Part shown: piece after piece, positions 1 through 7,559 of the stretch
Numbering within the stretch: position 1 is the stretch's first letter
Layout: every line of letters begins with the position of its first letter
The notes under the pieces: model-generated
Seen by the model: only the letters and a program-made list of their open reading frames with translations
What the model was told of the DNA's origin: nothing
Databases searched by the model: none
Program-made: the position numbers and the translations under genes
NCBI RefSeq assembly: GCF_004359215.1
Contig: NC_090619.1
Span: forward strand, 3,804,851-3,822,300
Source of the DNA: Bremia lactucae
Taxonomy: Eukaryota > Oomycota > Peronosporomycetes > Peronosporales > Peronosporaceae
Reading direction: 5' to 3'
DNA: 17,450 nt

Positions 1-302
1 GTTTGGATGGGCAATAATGCCGCATCATCACTCCTCATGAGCTCGTTGTCCGCATCACTACTATGAGGTGACGGCAACGGTGTCGACTCATTGTAGTCGA
101 CAATGAGCGACGGATCAACATCCTCACTGTTAAAGTGGGATGGATCCTTTAGCCCTGTTAACGCGACAGCCGCAGTGGCTGTCTGCGTTCCGACTAAGGC
201 ATTTGACGCGGCCGGCGAATTAACGCGGCGCGTGCGCTTAGTGCGAGGTTGTGTGGGCGTCTTCGCAGACGACCCACCAACGTGGCCCCTTTTAGGTGGC
301 AT
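1..302 (-). CDS. Antisense ORF in the 3' region of Gypsy element B (partial, uninterrupted)
   Basis: Unrecognised gene on the strand opposite to gag-pol. From the ATG at 302 the minus strand is open for 100 codons to the window edge, so the C terminus is not seen. The start is chosen because similarity to the element A copy begins there (ATG at 14287) and an A stands at -3. The N terminus is basic and Pro/Thr-rich, with a KRTRRV stretch at about residues 23-28 that resembles a nuclear localisation signal. The remainder is Ser/Asp/Glu-rich, including HFNSEDVDPSLIVDYNEST, and has no membrane segment or known domain. It lies about 130 bp inside the 3' LTR. In the A/B comparison, changes concentrate on third positions of this frame and the peptide is well conserved, which points to past coding use. 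Antisense ORFs in this position are known in some plant Gypsy elements (Grande gene23). Function unknown. Confidence 0.6.
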   Translation of the reverse strand, partial: MPPKRGHVGGSSAKTPTQPRTKRTRRVNSPAASNALVGTQTATAAVALTGLKDPSHFNSEDVDPSLIVDYNESTPLPSPHSSDADNELMRSDDAALLPIQ

Positions 303-420
303 CTTGGGCGCCGTGTATAGAAACACGTGCGCGAGAGTGATCGAGTGAACTAGCGGCGCGTAAAGCTGCTCGCAGTTCCTCTCTCTACTCTGTCGAATTT
401 AAAAATGTAAATTCGTTCTT

Positions 421-434
421 AAAGAGGGGGATGG
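421..434 (+). other. Polypurine tract of element B
   Basis: The purine-rich run AAAGAGGGGGATGG directly precedes the TGTAAC start of the LTR, as expected for the plus-strand primer of an LTR retrotransposon. The same position before the element A 3' LTR reads AATGGGGGGATGG. Confidence 0.65.
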
Positions 435-879
435 TGTAACGGGCTAGAGTTGCCCTAATGTTACACAGTCCCCATTAAGTACATTTGGTACTTAAGGGGA
501 TGGTCAATTACTAAATAATAGTAATTAGACCCAACACTCGGGTGTGGTGCACATTTGTGACCAACCCTTGTGGATGTGATGCACATGGGTGCATTCACAT
601 TAGGAGGGATGACGCCCAGCGTCATCCATGATGACGGCTAGCGTCATCAGTTACGCGAGGTATCTATAAAGATACGCTCGTAATACATATTAAATGATAT
701 CTATAGAGATAACATTTTAATTGGTCAAAATAGGTATTTATATTTTAATTCTATTAAATATAAATCAGTCTGAAAATTACTACCTACTTGGTAAGTGCGC
801 ACGAGGAGACGGAATACCGCTCCCGTGACGACACTTTACCATAGTTCTTAGTGTGTTGGGTGAGGCCGCTTGCGCGCCC
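435..879 (+). repeat. 3' LTR of element B, cut by the assembly gap
   Basis: It starts with TGTAACGGGC and aligns along its length with the element A LTRs (5795-6320 and 14417-14946) and with the minus-strand LTR of D. Shared blocks include GGGGATGGTCAATTA, AGCGTCATCC and CAGTCTGAAAA. About the last 100 bp of the expected length of roughly 530 bp are hidden in the N run. It holds several perfect hairpins: TTAAGTAC arms at 475-482/488-495, ATGCAC/GTGCAT at 579-594, and a doubled GATGACG...CGTCATC motif at about 608-648, which is single or partial in the A copies. Confidence 0.8.
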
Positions 880-979
880 NNNNNNNNNNNNNNNNNNNNN
901 NNNNNNNNNNNNNNNNNNNNNNNNNNNNNNNNNNNNNNNNNNNNNNNNNNNNNNNNNNNNNNNNNNNNNNNNNNNNNNN
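880..979. other. Assembly gap of exactly 100 N
   Basis: A run of 100 N joins the end of LTR B to the interior of element C. The round length suggests a placeholder for a gap of unknown size. The real linkage, and the missing LTR, gag and protease of element C, may lie in it. Confidence 0.95.
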
Positions 980-980
980 T

Positions 981-1600
981 GCCACTTGTTCATCAGATGG
1001 CCATCTGATGAACGTCTTGGAGCGTCCACAACCGTGTGGATGTACTACGAGTGAGTGCGATGGCCTCACTTGTGGTACGGTCGTTAGTACGACTGCACAA
1101 AATCACAGTGTGATTGCCAATCACCCTGTGGAGTCAGCTGCCGGCGGCTGTTCGAATGCACAGGCAGCGCCGAAAGTCCACCACTCGAATAAGTCGAGTG
1201 GATTGAGACATGAATGTACGCCTAGCGGGCGACATTTAATGAAGATACCGTTTGTTCAAAATGGACAACACGATGATCCTAGGTCGAGAAGAGAGTCGCC
1301 GTAGTGGACCCGACTGTGATAGCGCAATCACAGTCGGAAAACGTTGAGGGAATAAGTCCCCAAGTACTTGAGGAGAAATCTTCTCAAATAGTTAATGCTG
1401 AAGTGACTAGACTTCAGCATCCCGAGGGATTGATACCTCGGCAGCCTGTGGATAAATCTTAGGAAGAAACCGAGACATTGAATGTCTTGGTTAATGACGG
1501 ATCAAGAGTAGGCGCTTATACTCTTGATCTGTATGCGCCTCCGAAGTTAACTTCGGAGATGACTCAATTACCAACCCTAGAACCAAAGCGGTTCTTAAGA
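981..1600. repeat. Tract packed with consecutive perfect inverted repeats
   Basis: Perfect stems seen in order: 988-1013 (13-bp arms), 1025-1040 (6), 1050-1070 (6), 1101-1115 (6), 1181-1201 (8), 1310-1337 (11, CCGACTGTGAT), 1395-1420 (10, ATGCTGAAGT), 1422-1441 (6), 1500-1529 (11, GATCAAGAGTA), 1539-1558 (10, no loop), 1579-1595 (6). Under a uniform-base model, stems of 10 bp or more with loops up to 15 should occur about 0.01 times in this length; five are present. The tract overlaps a pol linker reading frame. Confidence 0.85.
988..1013. repeat. 26-bp perfect palindrome
   Basis: GTTCATCAGATGG is followed at once by its exact reverse complement, with no loop. The second tandem unit carries the same structure at 1842-1867 with one central mismatch (CCAACTG in place of CCATCTG). 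Confidence 0.95.
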
Positions 1601-1797
1601 GGTCTGCATAGTGGTAGAATCAAGCAGATCTTCGTACTCGTCACAGAGGACGAATACGTAACCGATATTCGGTCAGCGATAATTTTTGCAGAGATCGAAC
1701 GGGTTCTCAGCAGCTCATCGATGGACGAAAGTGTCCTCGACGTAAAGACTCGGATAGAGAGATATACTACTTAATCCTGGCCCAGAAAGTACGAGCC
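1283..1797 (+). pseudogene. Element C pol fragment: protease-RT linker, copy 1
   Basis: A frame open from 1283 with one internal TAG (1460s) runs through NVLVNDGSRVGAYTLDLYAP and LEPKRFLRGLHSG to SSSSMDESVLDVKTRIERY. The last part matches the element A linker that ends in SSTMDESVLERTK just before RT, so this is the stretch between protease and RT of a related pol. The first half is Gln/Glu/Ser-rich and looks disordered. No catalytic motif is present. A second stop follows RIERYTT at about 1773; the same frame then reads SWP, matching QSWESL in the second copy. It cannot encode a working enzyme on its own. Confidence 0.6.
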
Positions 1798-1834
1798 ATG
1801 TAAAAATCCGTAGCATCAAGCCGTGACGACGCCT

Positions 1835-2610
1835 GGCTCTTGTTCATCAGATGGCCAACTGATGAACGTCTAAGAGCGTTTACAAGCGCGTGGATGTTCT
1901 ACGAGTGAGTGTGATGGCCTCACTTGTGGTCGGTCGTTTGCATGGCTGCACAAGACCTCAGTGTGAATACCCAACACAATGTGGAGTTAGAAACTGACGG
2001 CTGTGCACAAGCATAGGCAGTGTCGAAGTTCGACCACTCGAATAGGTTGAGTAGCACGAAACAAGGACGCTTGCTTGAAAAGCAAAATTTAAGAAAGTTT
2101 AATATGCCCGTCTATAAGAGACAGTGCGAAAGTCCGAGATCGACTGGAGAGTCGATCGTAGAGGATCGCAACCACAGCTAGAGGCGGCTGGGGAGGATAC
2201 ACCCCAAATAGTTCTGTGAAAATAAATCTCCGGAACCTGTTGTCGAATGTTCCCAGGTACCTTTGAAAATAATATCCAAAGAGAAAACTGATGCAATAAA
2301 TCTCTTAGTAAACACTAGATAAGTGTAGGCGCTTGAACACTTAACCTAATAGTACATCAGAATTTAACTTCGGAGATAACTCAATTGCCGACGCTAGAAC
2401 CGGAACGATTCTTGCGTGATCTGCGTAGTAGCAAAGTCAAGTAGATTTGTTTTCTTGTCACAGATGACAACTGCGTGGCCGAATTCAGTCGGCAACAGTA
2501 TTTCCTGAGAACGAACGGGTTCACAGCACTCATCAATGGACGAAAGTGTCTTCGATGAGAAGGCTCGGATTGATCGTTTTACCTTCCAATCTTGGGAGTC
2601 TCTGAAGACA
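1835..2610 (+). repeat. Tandem repeat unit 2 in element C
   Basis: Second copy of the linker unit, leading directly into the element C RT. It is more degraded than unit 1, with several stops and small indels. It keeps some hairpins of unit 1 (1842-1867; AGTGAG/CTCACT) and has others of its own: TTGCTT/AAGCAA at 2071-2085, GATCGACT/AGTCGATC at 2138-2157, and TAAGTGT/ACACTTA at 2320-2343. Confidence 0.7.
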
Positions 2611-2640
2611 AATCCTTTATATAAAAAATTTAATCAAATT
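2300..2640 (+). pseudogene. Element C pol fragment: protease-RT linker, copy 2
   Basis: The counterpart of 1490-1797. Homologous codons can be followed through several shifts and a TAG: the AACTTCGGAGATAACTCAATT block, the LEPERFLRDLRSSKVK region, the ATGGACGAAAGTGTC (MDESV) block, and RIDRFTFQSWESLK. This last part runs into the RT N terminus as it does in element A (KKRFAAQGWDALRG). It is non-functional. Confidence 0.55.
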
Positions 2641-3545
2641 CAAGGATGTCTACTCTGAATCAGTACCGTGTTAGTTGCCTAAGGATAAGCACTCAACACG
2701 AAATCGACTTAATCCCAGGTTCGAAATACTGTTTAAGAAGCGATGACCATTGCCTCGTGAACAAGTATTAGCGATAAACAAATTCTTTGCCGGTTGCTTA
2801 GCAGCAGGCCATGTGAAGGGAATCAGCTTCTCCGCATAGTTCTCCGACCTTCTGTGCGCGTTAAGCAACAGAAGTCTGGTGGATTGTGCATGAGTACAAT
2901 AAGTTGCGCTGCAACGGTACCGGCTCAAACGACTATACCACGAGAAGACGTAATCAATGATGGTATGTAAAGACTACTATCTTTTGGTCAAATTGATCTG
3001 ATGAATGGATTCTATCAGATCCTTATGCGTGAACACGATATCCCGCTCACAGCAGTAAGCACCCCAAGCGGAATGCGATAGGAGTGGCTAGTTATGCCGC
3101 TAGCATTTAGCAATGCCCCCGCGACATTTAACAGATGTGTAACCAATCTAAGATCGGCGCAGGTTTGCCCACCGAAATATTATGATGATGTCTTGATTCA
3201 TAGCAGAGCCATGAACGGAAAGTGGACGTTGAAGTGCATCGTACCCACGTCCGAAAGGTACTTACATTTATGCGTAAGCACAAGTTGAATGCAAATCTCA
3301 AGAAGTAAATATTCGCTGCTAGCAAAACATTACTTCTTGGGTGCATCGTGGGTAAACACGGTGCACGCTTGGATCCGGAAAAGGTCAAGGCCATCACCGA
3401 CTGGCCTGTGCAGTCGATGTAATGGGACTTCGAAACTTCCTCGGCTTAGCGGCGTACCCGCATAAGAACTCACGCAATTTTGCCGAAATGACAGTACATC
3501 ATTCTTCTTTGTTGAAGGAAAATGTAAAGTGATCATGGAACGCTG
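2641..3545 (+). pseudogene. Element C reverse transcriptase (broken)
   Basis: RT of a Ty3/Gypsy pol, which would copy element RNA into DNA in the virus-like particle. Readable parts in order: HEIDLIPGSKYC (from 2697), FGQIDLMNGFYQILMREHD (about 2980-3035), AVSTPSGM*EWLVMP (a TGG to TAG stop at about 3078), APATFNR, and the catalytic YYDD box at 3178-3189 followed by VLIHSRA. The connection domain follows, with LLGCIVGKHGARLDPEKVKA (about 3330-3400) and NFLGLAAYPHKNS. Many frameshifts and stops separate these parts. A GATCTGAT/ATCAGATC hairpin lies at 2995-3021. It is a dead copy but clearly the same enzyme type as in element A. Confidence 0.8.
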
Positions 3546-4090
3546 ATTGTCAGCGTTCCTTTGACGGTATCAAGTAAAGCCTGATGCAATCGTTCATTCT
3601 GGCGATTGCGGACCAGTTTCTTGTCATGCACTGGATAGTTGCGTTCAGATGGTTGAAGCTGATGCGATTGATAATACACGACGCGCTCTGCGCCGTCTGT
3701 GTCATATTGCATTAACGCACAGCCGGTTGCAAAATCGCTGACGTCACAGAGCACTTGCCATGCAATACGCATGGGCTAAGTTTAGGGTCTGTCTCTTGGG
3801 AGATAGACCGTTCATTGTATATATGGACCATGCGTCTTTACGCACAGTCGTTAACAGTCCACACCTCTCGCAAAAAAATGGCGAGATGGTTGTTTTTCTT
3901 CAATTCGCGGAGTATAAATTCTCCGTAGAGTACAAACCAGGACAACTAAACGCTGATGCCCTTTCGCGCCGGCTTGATTTTGAGCTGGCTGTGCAAATCA
4001 ATAGTGAGCATAAGGCCACTGTTGCAACAATCAACAGTGAGCATCGTCACTATTGCATCAATAAGTGTTCCGTCGTCAGCATTACTTGAC
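3546..4090 (+). pseudogene. Element C RNase H with an inverted internal segment
   Basis: RNase H domain of pol, which degrades the RNA of the RNA-DNA hybrid. The plus strand gives the upstream part (SLMQSFILAIADQ to 3614). The next part of the domain, CDVSDFATGCALMQYDTDGA through NYPVHDKK, is readable only on the minus strand (3615-3742). The plus strand then resumes with LAMQYAWAKFRVCLLGDRPF, VYMDHASLRTVVN and [18 protein letters not shown]. The catalytic-type Asp of MDHASL is present. The frame stays open to the TGA near 4088, and its last 30 codons lack clear homology. Confidence 0.8.
3615..3742 (-). other. About 130-bp micro-inversion inside the RNase H
   Basis: On the minus strand this segment encodes the central RNase H block (CDVSDFATG...VHDKK) with no gap. 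Both flanks encode the adjoining protein parts on the plus strand, and the order is otherwise canonical. Breakpoints are accurate to a few bases and are placed where homology to the element A RNase H switches strand. Confidence 0.85.
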
Positions 4091-4125
4091 CAATTTAGGA
4101 GACCCTATAAGAAGATAAGGGTTTT

Positions 4126-4735
4126 TAAAGGTTGATGGATTTCCTAAGAAATCTATTTCAAAAATCCTTTAAAGCATTGTCGAATCGATCCTCAATAGAT
4201 CGATACACAACTCGCAATGGGTTACTGTATTACACAGCCATTGCTGGCGACAAACCTCGTGACGTCATCCCCACCCATAACGATTTGCGTTTACGCATCA
4301 TGTATGAGTGCCACGATGCACCAATAAGTGGTTATCGTGGACGTGAGAAAACCTATCTCACGATATGTCGCGACTTCTACTAACCACGCCAGTATGATTT
4401 CGTCGCAAGTATATACGTGCTTGCGACGTTTGTCAACGGGTGAAGCCCAGTGCTTCATTCTGTGCTCCGTTACAACCTCTGCCTGTTCCGGCAGAGTATT
4501 GGCAGTCTGTATCCATGGACCTTGTCATCTGATTTCCCGACGACGAGCAAAAGACGAATGGTAATCTTGTTTTTGTTGATCGTTTCAGCAAAATCGTACA
4601 TCATGCTGCAGTACCGCAGTCGATCACAGCCGAAGGCTGTGCTCGTGTCTTTGTTAACACGATATTATGACACCACATGTTACCCCGGGAACTGGTCTCG
4701 GATCAAGACCCTTGGTCATACTAGGCCAATGCATT
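4126..4735 (+). pseudogene. Element C integrase, broken and 3'-truncated
   Basis: Integrase N terminus and part of the core. The first frame (ATG 4132 to a TAA at about 4381) carries HDAPISGYRGREKTYLTICRD. The expected second zinc-binding His (GHLG in element A) is Tyr. After the stop the same protein continues with IRACDVCQRVKPS (CX2C) and then SVSMDLV with the first catalytic Asp. Further on come LVFVDRFSKIVHHAAVPQSI and SDQDP with the second Asp. Homology ends at about 4715; the third catalytic residue, the C-terminal domain and the chromodomain are absent. Strong hairpins lie at 4401-4428 (9-bp arms), 4477-4496 and 4625-4641. Confidence 0.8.
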
Positions 4736-5309
4736 AGGTTAACCTTAGAGGGCAACCAAGGCCTCTTTTCAGGAGCGAATCGCAACGTATTGCGCTCCTC
4801 TCCTGTTGGCTCATGTGAACGTTAACTTGGCCCTTGGAGCGATCCCTAGTATCACTCCTATCCTAGTGATGCAAATAGCCCCACCAGCAGCACTCTTCCC
4901 TTCGCGACTTCTTAGTTCCTGGCATGGCTTACTAAGGTCACCAGAGTGATCATCGCCCACGGAGTCATCATCAGATGACTCTTACCAAAGCGTCCGACGA
5001 GTCGAACAACCTCGTCATCACATCTGTGATTGTCACCTTTAGACAAACGACTCAGCTCCGGGTGATCTGGCGGCCTTTAGAGTATACACTGATTCAGGCG
5101 ATGCCGGTGAATTGGACCAGTCACCTACAATTGGTGTAGCAGGTGACTTGTCACCGTCACCTGCATGGTCATCGACAGGTTACATGTTCTAGTCACCTCC
5201 AATGAGAGTAGGAGGTGACTTATTCCCCACAGCAGACGCATTAACGTCTACTGAAACATTTGCTTTACCAACAGCTGCAATGATCCGTGCAGCTGCCGGG
5301 TGTAAGGGG
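4736..5309. other. Element C 3' region without a clear gene
   Basis: Follows the broken integrase. No gag-pol homology remains. The minus strand shows short open stretches: SSDDDSVGDDHSGDLSKP and downstream, and a stretch ending LIGGD* at 5189. Their acidic, Ser-rich character is like the antisense ORFs of A and B, but I cannot align them. Inverted repeats are frequent: AGGTTAACCT at 4736, AGGAGCG/CGCTCCT at 4771-4799, GTCATC/GATGAC at about 4965-4980, CAGCTGC/GCAGCTG near 5273. Confidence 0.4.
5119..5220. repeat. Two identical-arm hairpins, 72 bp apart
   Basis: AGTCACCT/AGGTGACT arms with 14-nt loops occur at 5119-5148 and 5191-5220. The spacing of 72 bp (24 codons) and the related minus-strand peptides (KSPPTLIGGD and KSPATPIVGDW) show a short tandem repeat. 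The arms match exactly while the loops differ. Confidence 0.7.
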
Positions 5310-5753
5310 TGTCCCGTTGCGTAAGTATTATATCCTACAAGAGGAATAATAAGTATAATTTTCCAACAGAGGAAATAAATTAAGAAGTAGAAAATTATTA
5401 TCTCGATTAATTTTGACTCAAATAGTTCCAATATTACCAAATTTGGTAAAATTGATGCAATAAGACATTAGCTCAATTAACTGGTTGATTTAAGTCTAAA
5501 TCAATCCCGTCAATCGTTATAAGATACGATTGTGCGCTGCGCAAGAAGGCGCCATACTTAGTATGTTATTAATATAATAAGTTTAGTAGTTTATAAAAGA
5601 TCGCTTCGTAGGAAACTAAATTGCATAGTAGTGTTTTACTTTTCTTTATTTTAAAGCCTTAGTCTTGACACTTTAAGCAAAAGACCCTTAGCTTCACAAG
5701 AAACTCTCCTTTGTACCTTAGTGTACGTGAAGTTTCGAGGTACCTCACCTACA
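5310..5753 (+). repeat. Possible 3' LTR of element C
   Basis: An AT-rich block that begins TGTCCCG after the purine run GTAAGGGG and could end in CCTACA, the same terminus as the A-type LTRs. It contains TATAAAAG at 5592-5599, a possible promoter box. It is not similar to the A-type LTR, and no second copy exists here to prove it. The ends are guesses. Confidence 0.35.
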
Positions 5754-5789
5754 CTGTAATCAGTGCAAGGTTAACTAGTACTGATCAAT

Positions 5790-5794
5790 TCTAG
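5790..5794. repeat. Target-site duplication of element A, left
   Basis: TCTAG stands directly before the LTR start TGTAAC. The right-hand partner is ACTAG at 14947-14951, a match at 4 of 5 bases. Confidence 0.55.
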
Positions 5795-6320
5795 TGTAAC
5801 AGGCTAAAGTTGCCCTATGTTACACAATCCGCGTTAAGTACACTTTGTCTACTTAAGGGGATGGTCAATTATTAAAGAGATGTAATTGTACCGACTTGAG
5901 TGTGTTTACATTGTGAACCTACCCTTGTGTATATGATGTCCCTGAGGGCATTCACATTAGCAAGGATGACGGCTAGCGTCATCCGTAACACGAGGTATTC
6001 AGAAAGTTATGCTCGCAATACGTAAAAGTGTTATCTACAGAGATGGCAATTTAGGAAAATTAAAAATAGGAATTTAAGTTAAGTACGATTTAGTATGAAT
6101 CAGTCTGAAAACTACTTCCGAGTTCACAAGTGCGCACGTGGACCCGAATTACCGCTCCCGTGACGTCACTAAAATTAAGGCAATTAGTTTGTTGTGTGAG
6201 GTCGCTTAGGCACCCACCAACATCCTCACTGCACGTGAGAAAAGACGGTCAAACAGCTTCCGCTGTGCTAGGGTGTGTGCTTAAGTAGAGTGTTGCCACA
6301 TAAAGACGTGCCCGCCAACA
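5795..6320 (+). repeat. 5' LTR of element A
   Basis: TGTAACAGGC to CCGCCAACA. The end is set where similarity among the A 3' LTR, the D LTR and this copy stops (CCTACA or CCAACA). The first 30 bp form an imperfect hairpin (TGTAAC...GTTACA). No primer-binding site is certain. TTGGTAGCACTC starts two bases after the end and has the TGG expected of one, but I could not match it to a tRNA. The leader 6321-6428 has no other feature. Confidence 0.8.
6135..6168 (+). promoter_or_regulatory. Candidate LTR control sites: CACGTG and TGACGTCA
   Basis: An E-box palindrome CACGTG (6135-6140) and a CRE-type bZIP palindrome TGACGTCA (6161-6168) sit in the middle of the LTR. Both are kept in the A 3' LTR (TGACGTCA at 14785-14792) despite about 14% divergence around them. 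In B and D the CACGTG site reads CACGAG and the CRE is degraded. Factor binding is inferred from the consensus only. Confidence 0.35.
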
Positions 6321-6428
6321 CTTGGTAGCACTCGAAATCCTCCCCACGACCCGCATCTCTGATTGTGTACGCGAGGATGAGCCTCAATATCGATTAAGCT
6401 CGTTAACTCCACCTCTCTGAACATCATC

Positions 6429-7338
6429 GGGAGGCGGCAGGGCGGACTTGGTGAACAAGCCCTGGCGAGGCTATTGGGAAATCCTCCTGAGCAACATGTT
6501 GCTCAGTTAGAACAGTTTAAGACATTCGTGCTCGGACAGCGGAGGGCCGCGTCCGAGGCATAGGGCTATGCTGCGGCGGAGTCCGTTACACAGACTCAGG
6601 ATGAGCTGAGGCGTGAGCAGGTTCGGGGTGAGGGTCTCAACAGGACTGTTGAGATCCTCTCCGCCCTGCCGCATCAGCCGAGGCCCATTTGGACGGACCC
6701 GCCCAAGTTCGATGGAACTGCAGCGCACACGATTGTCTAATGGCTGTTAGCCGTGCAGCAATGCGGTGTCGCGCAGCTCATCGAGGACGACAGCCGGATG
6801 GTGTCGTAGGCCATGTCGCACCTGCGCGGTAAGGCCTCGGAGTGGGCTTATTCGGCGCTTATGGCGGACAGAAAGGCGTTCCCTACATGGGCGATCTTTA
6901 AGGAAAAGATTCGCGCCATGTACCTGCCGCCGAACAACGAAGTGTTGCTTCAGGCGCGCTTCTTTGGAGCGCGACAGGCAAAGCGATCTCTGCAAGAGTA
7001 TGTGCAGGAGATGCGCTCGCTCTCGGCGTCCATAACCGTAGGTCCGATTCCGGAGCACATTAAAGGTGCCCACGTTTATGGACGGACTACGGCATAGCCC
7101 ATCGCGACAGGCCCTTTTCAGAAAGGTGCCGTCGACGATGGAAGAGGCAATCCCAATTGCCTTAGTTGAGGAGCAATCCTACAACGGTGCCTCGGCGACA
7201 GCTTGGTATAAGCCGTCGGCCGAAAGGTCAGATGTCACTCCCATGAAGTTGGGCAATGCAGACGTTGTCTGTTACAAGTGTGGCAAGCGCGGCCATATGA
7301 TGGCTCGCTGCTATACCAGGGTCCCTGCTTGGGCTTAG
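6429..7338 (+). pseudogene. gag: Element A gag (capsid and nucleocapsid), broken
   Basis: Structural protein that would form the virus-like particle and bind element RNA. The frame from about 6429 starts with a Gln/Glu/Arg-rich, probably coiled-coil N terminus, then PPKFDGTAAHTIV and a retrotransposon gag domain with LRGKASEWAYSALMADRK, FKEKIRAMYLPPNNE and SLQEYVQEMRSL. It has three in-frame stops (about 6560, 6738 and 6811). A one-base shift near 7065 leads to the second frame (7066-7338), which ends with the CCHC knuckle CYKCGKRGHMMARC, spacing CX2CX4HX4C, coordinates 7268-7309. The true start codon is not identifiable. Strong inverted repeats lie inside: 6487-6506 (20-bp perfect palindrome), 6531-6557, 6635-6654 and 7145-7162. 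Confidence 0.85.
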
Positions 7339-7559
7339 ACGCCCAGCAAGAAAACTCCCTACGAAGAACCAGCGTGCGAGACGCATGAGTTCTGCATCAA
7401 TTACTGAGGGTTCGTGAAATACAGGAGCGGGGTAGGGCAGAATGCCCTACTGACGCAGACTTTGAAGCTACCCCTAAGTTCAGAGTTGTGGAACAAATGG
7501 GTAGCATAGTCTCTGAGGTTTCAAAATTTCGGACCTCAACCCCGCTAGACTATAGCGCT

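Larger units (their letters stand above)
981..1797 (+). repeat. Tandem repeat unit 1 in element C (protease-RT linker)
   Basis: First copy of a unit repeated about 854 bp downstream. Anchors are the inverted repeat GTTCATCAGATGG (988 and 1842), GAGTGAGTG.GATGGCCTCACTTGTGG, CCACTCGAATA.G, AACTTCGGAGAT.ACTCAATT and TCATC.ATGGACGAAAGTGTC. The two units differ at a large minority of sites, so this duplication is older than the one in element A. The left limit lies in or near the assembly gap. Confidence 0.75.

Noticed and set aside
103..348. 81-codon plus-strand ORF at the start of the window
   Set aside because: It lies opposite the antisense ORF. The element A copy has a stop in this plus frame, and substitutions fit the minus-strand codons better.
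784..1304. Open frames spanning the N run on both strands
   Set aside because: They are open only because N codons cannot be stops; there is no support on either side of the gap.
981..2700. CRISPR-like array suggested by many short palindromes
   Set aside because: The stems differ in sequence, spacing is irregular, there is no constant repeat, and the context is a eukaryotic retroelement.
2641..3545. Repeat-induced point mutation (systematic G-to-A or C-to-T) as the cause of decay
   Set aside because: Some stops are TGG to TAG or CAG to TAG, but transversions and indels are about as common between copies, so I see no clear bias.
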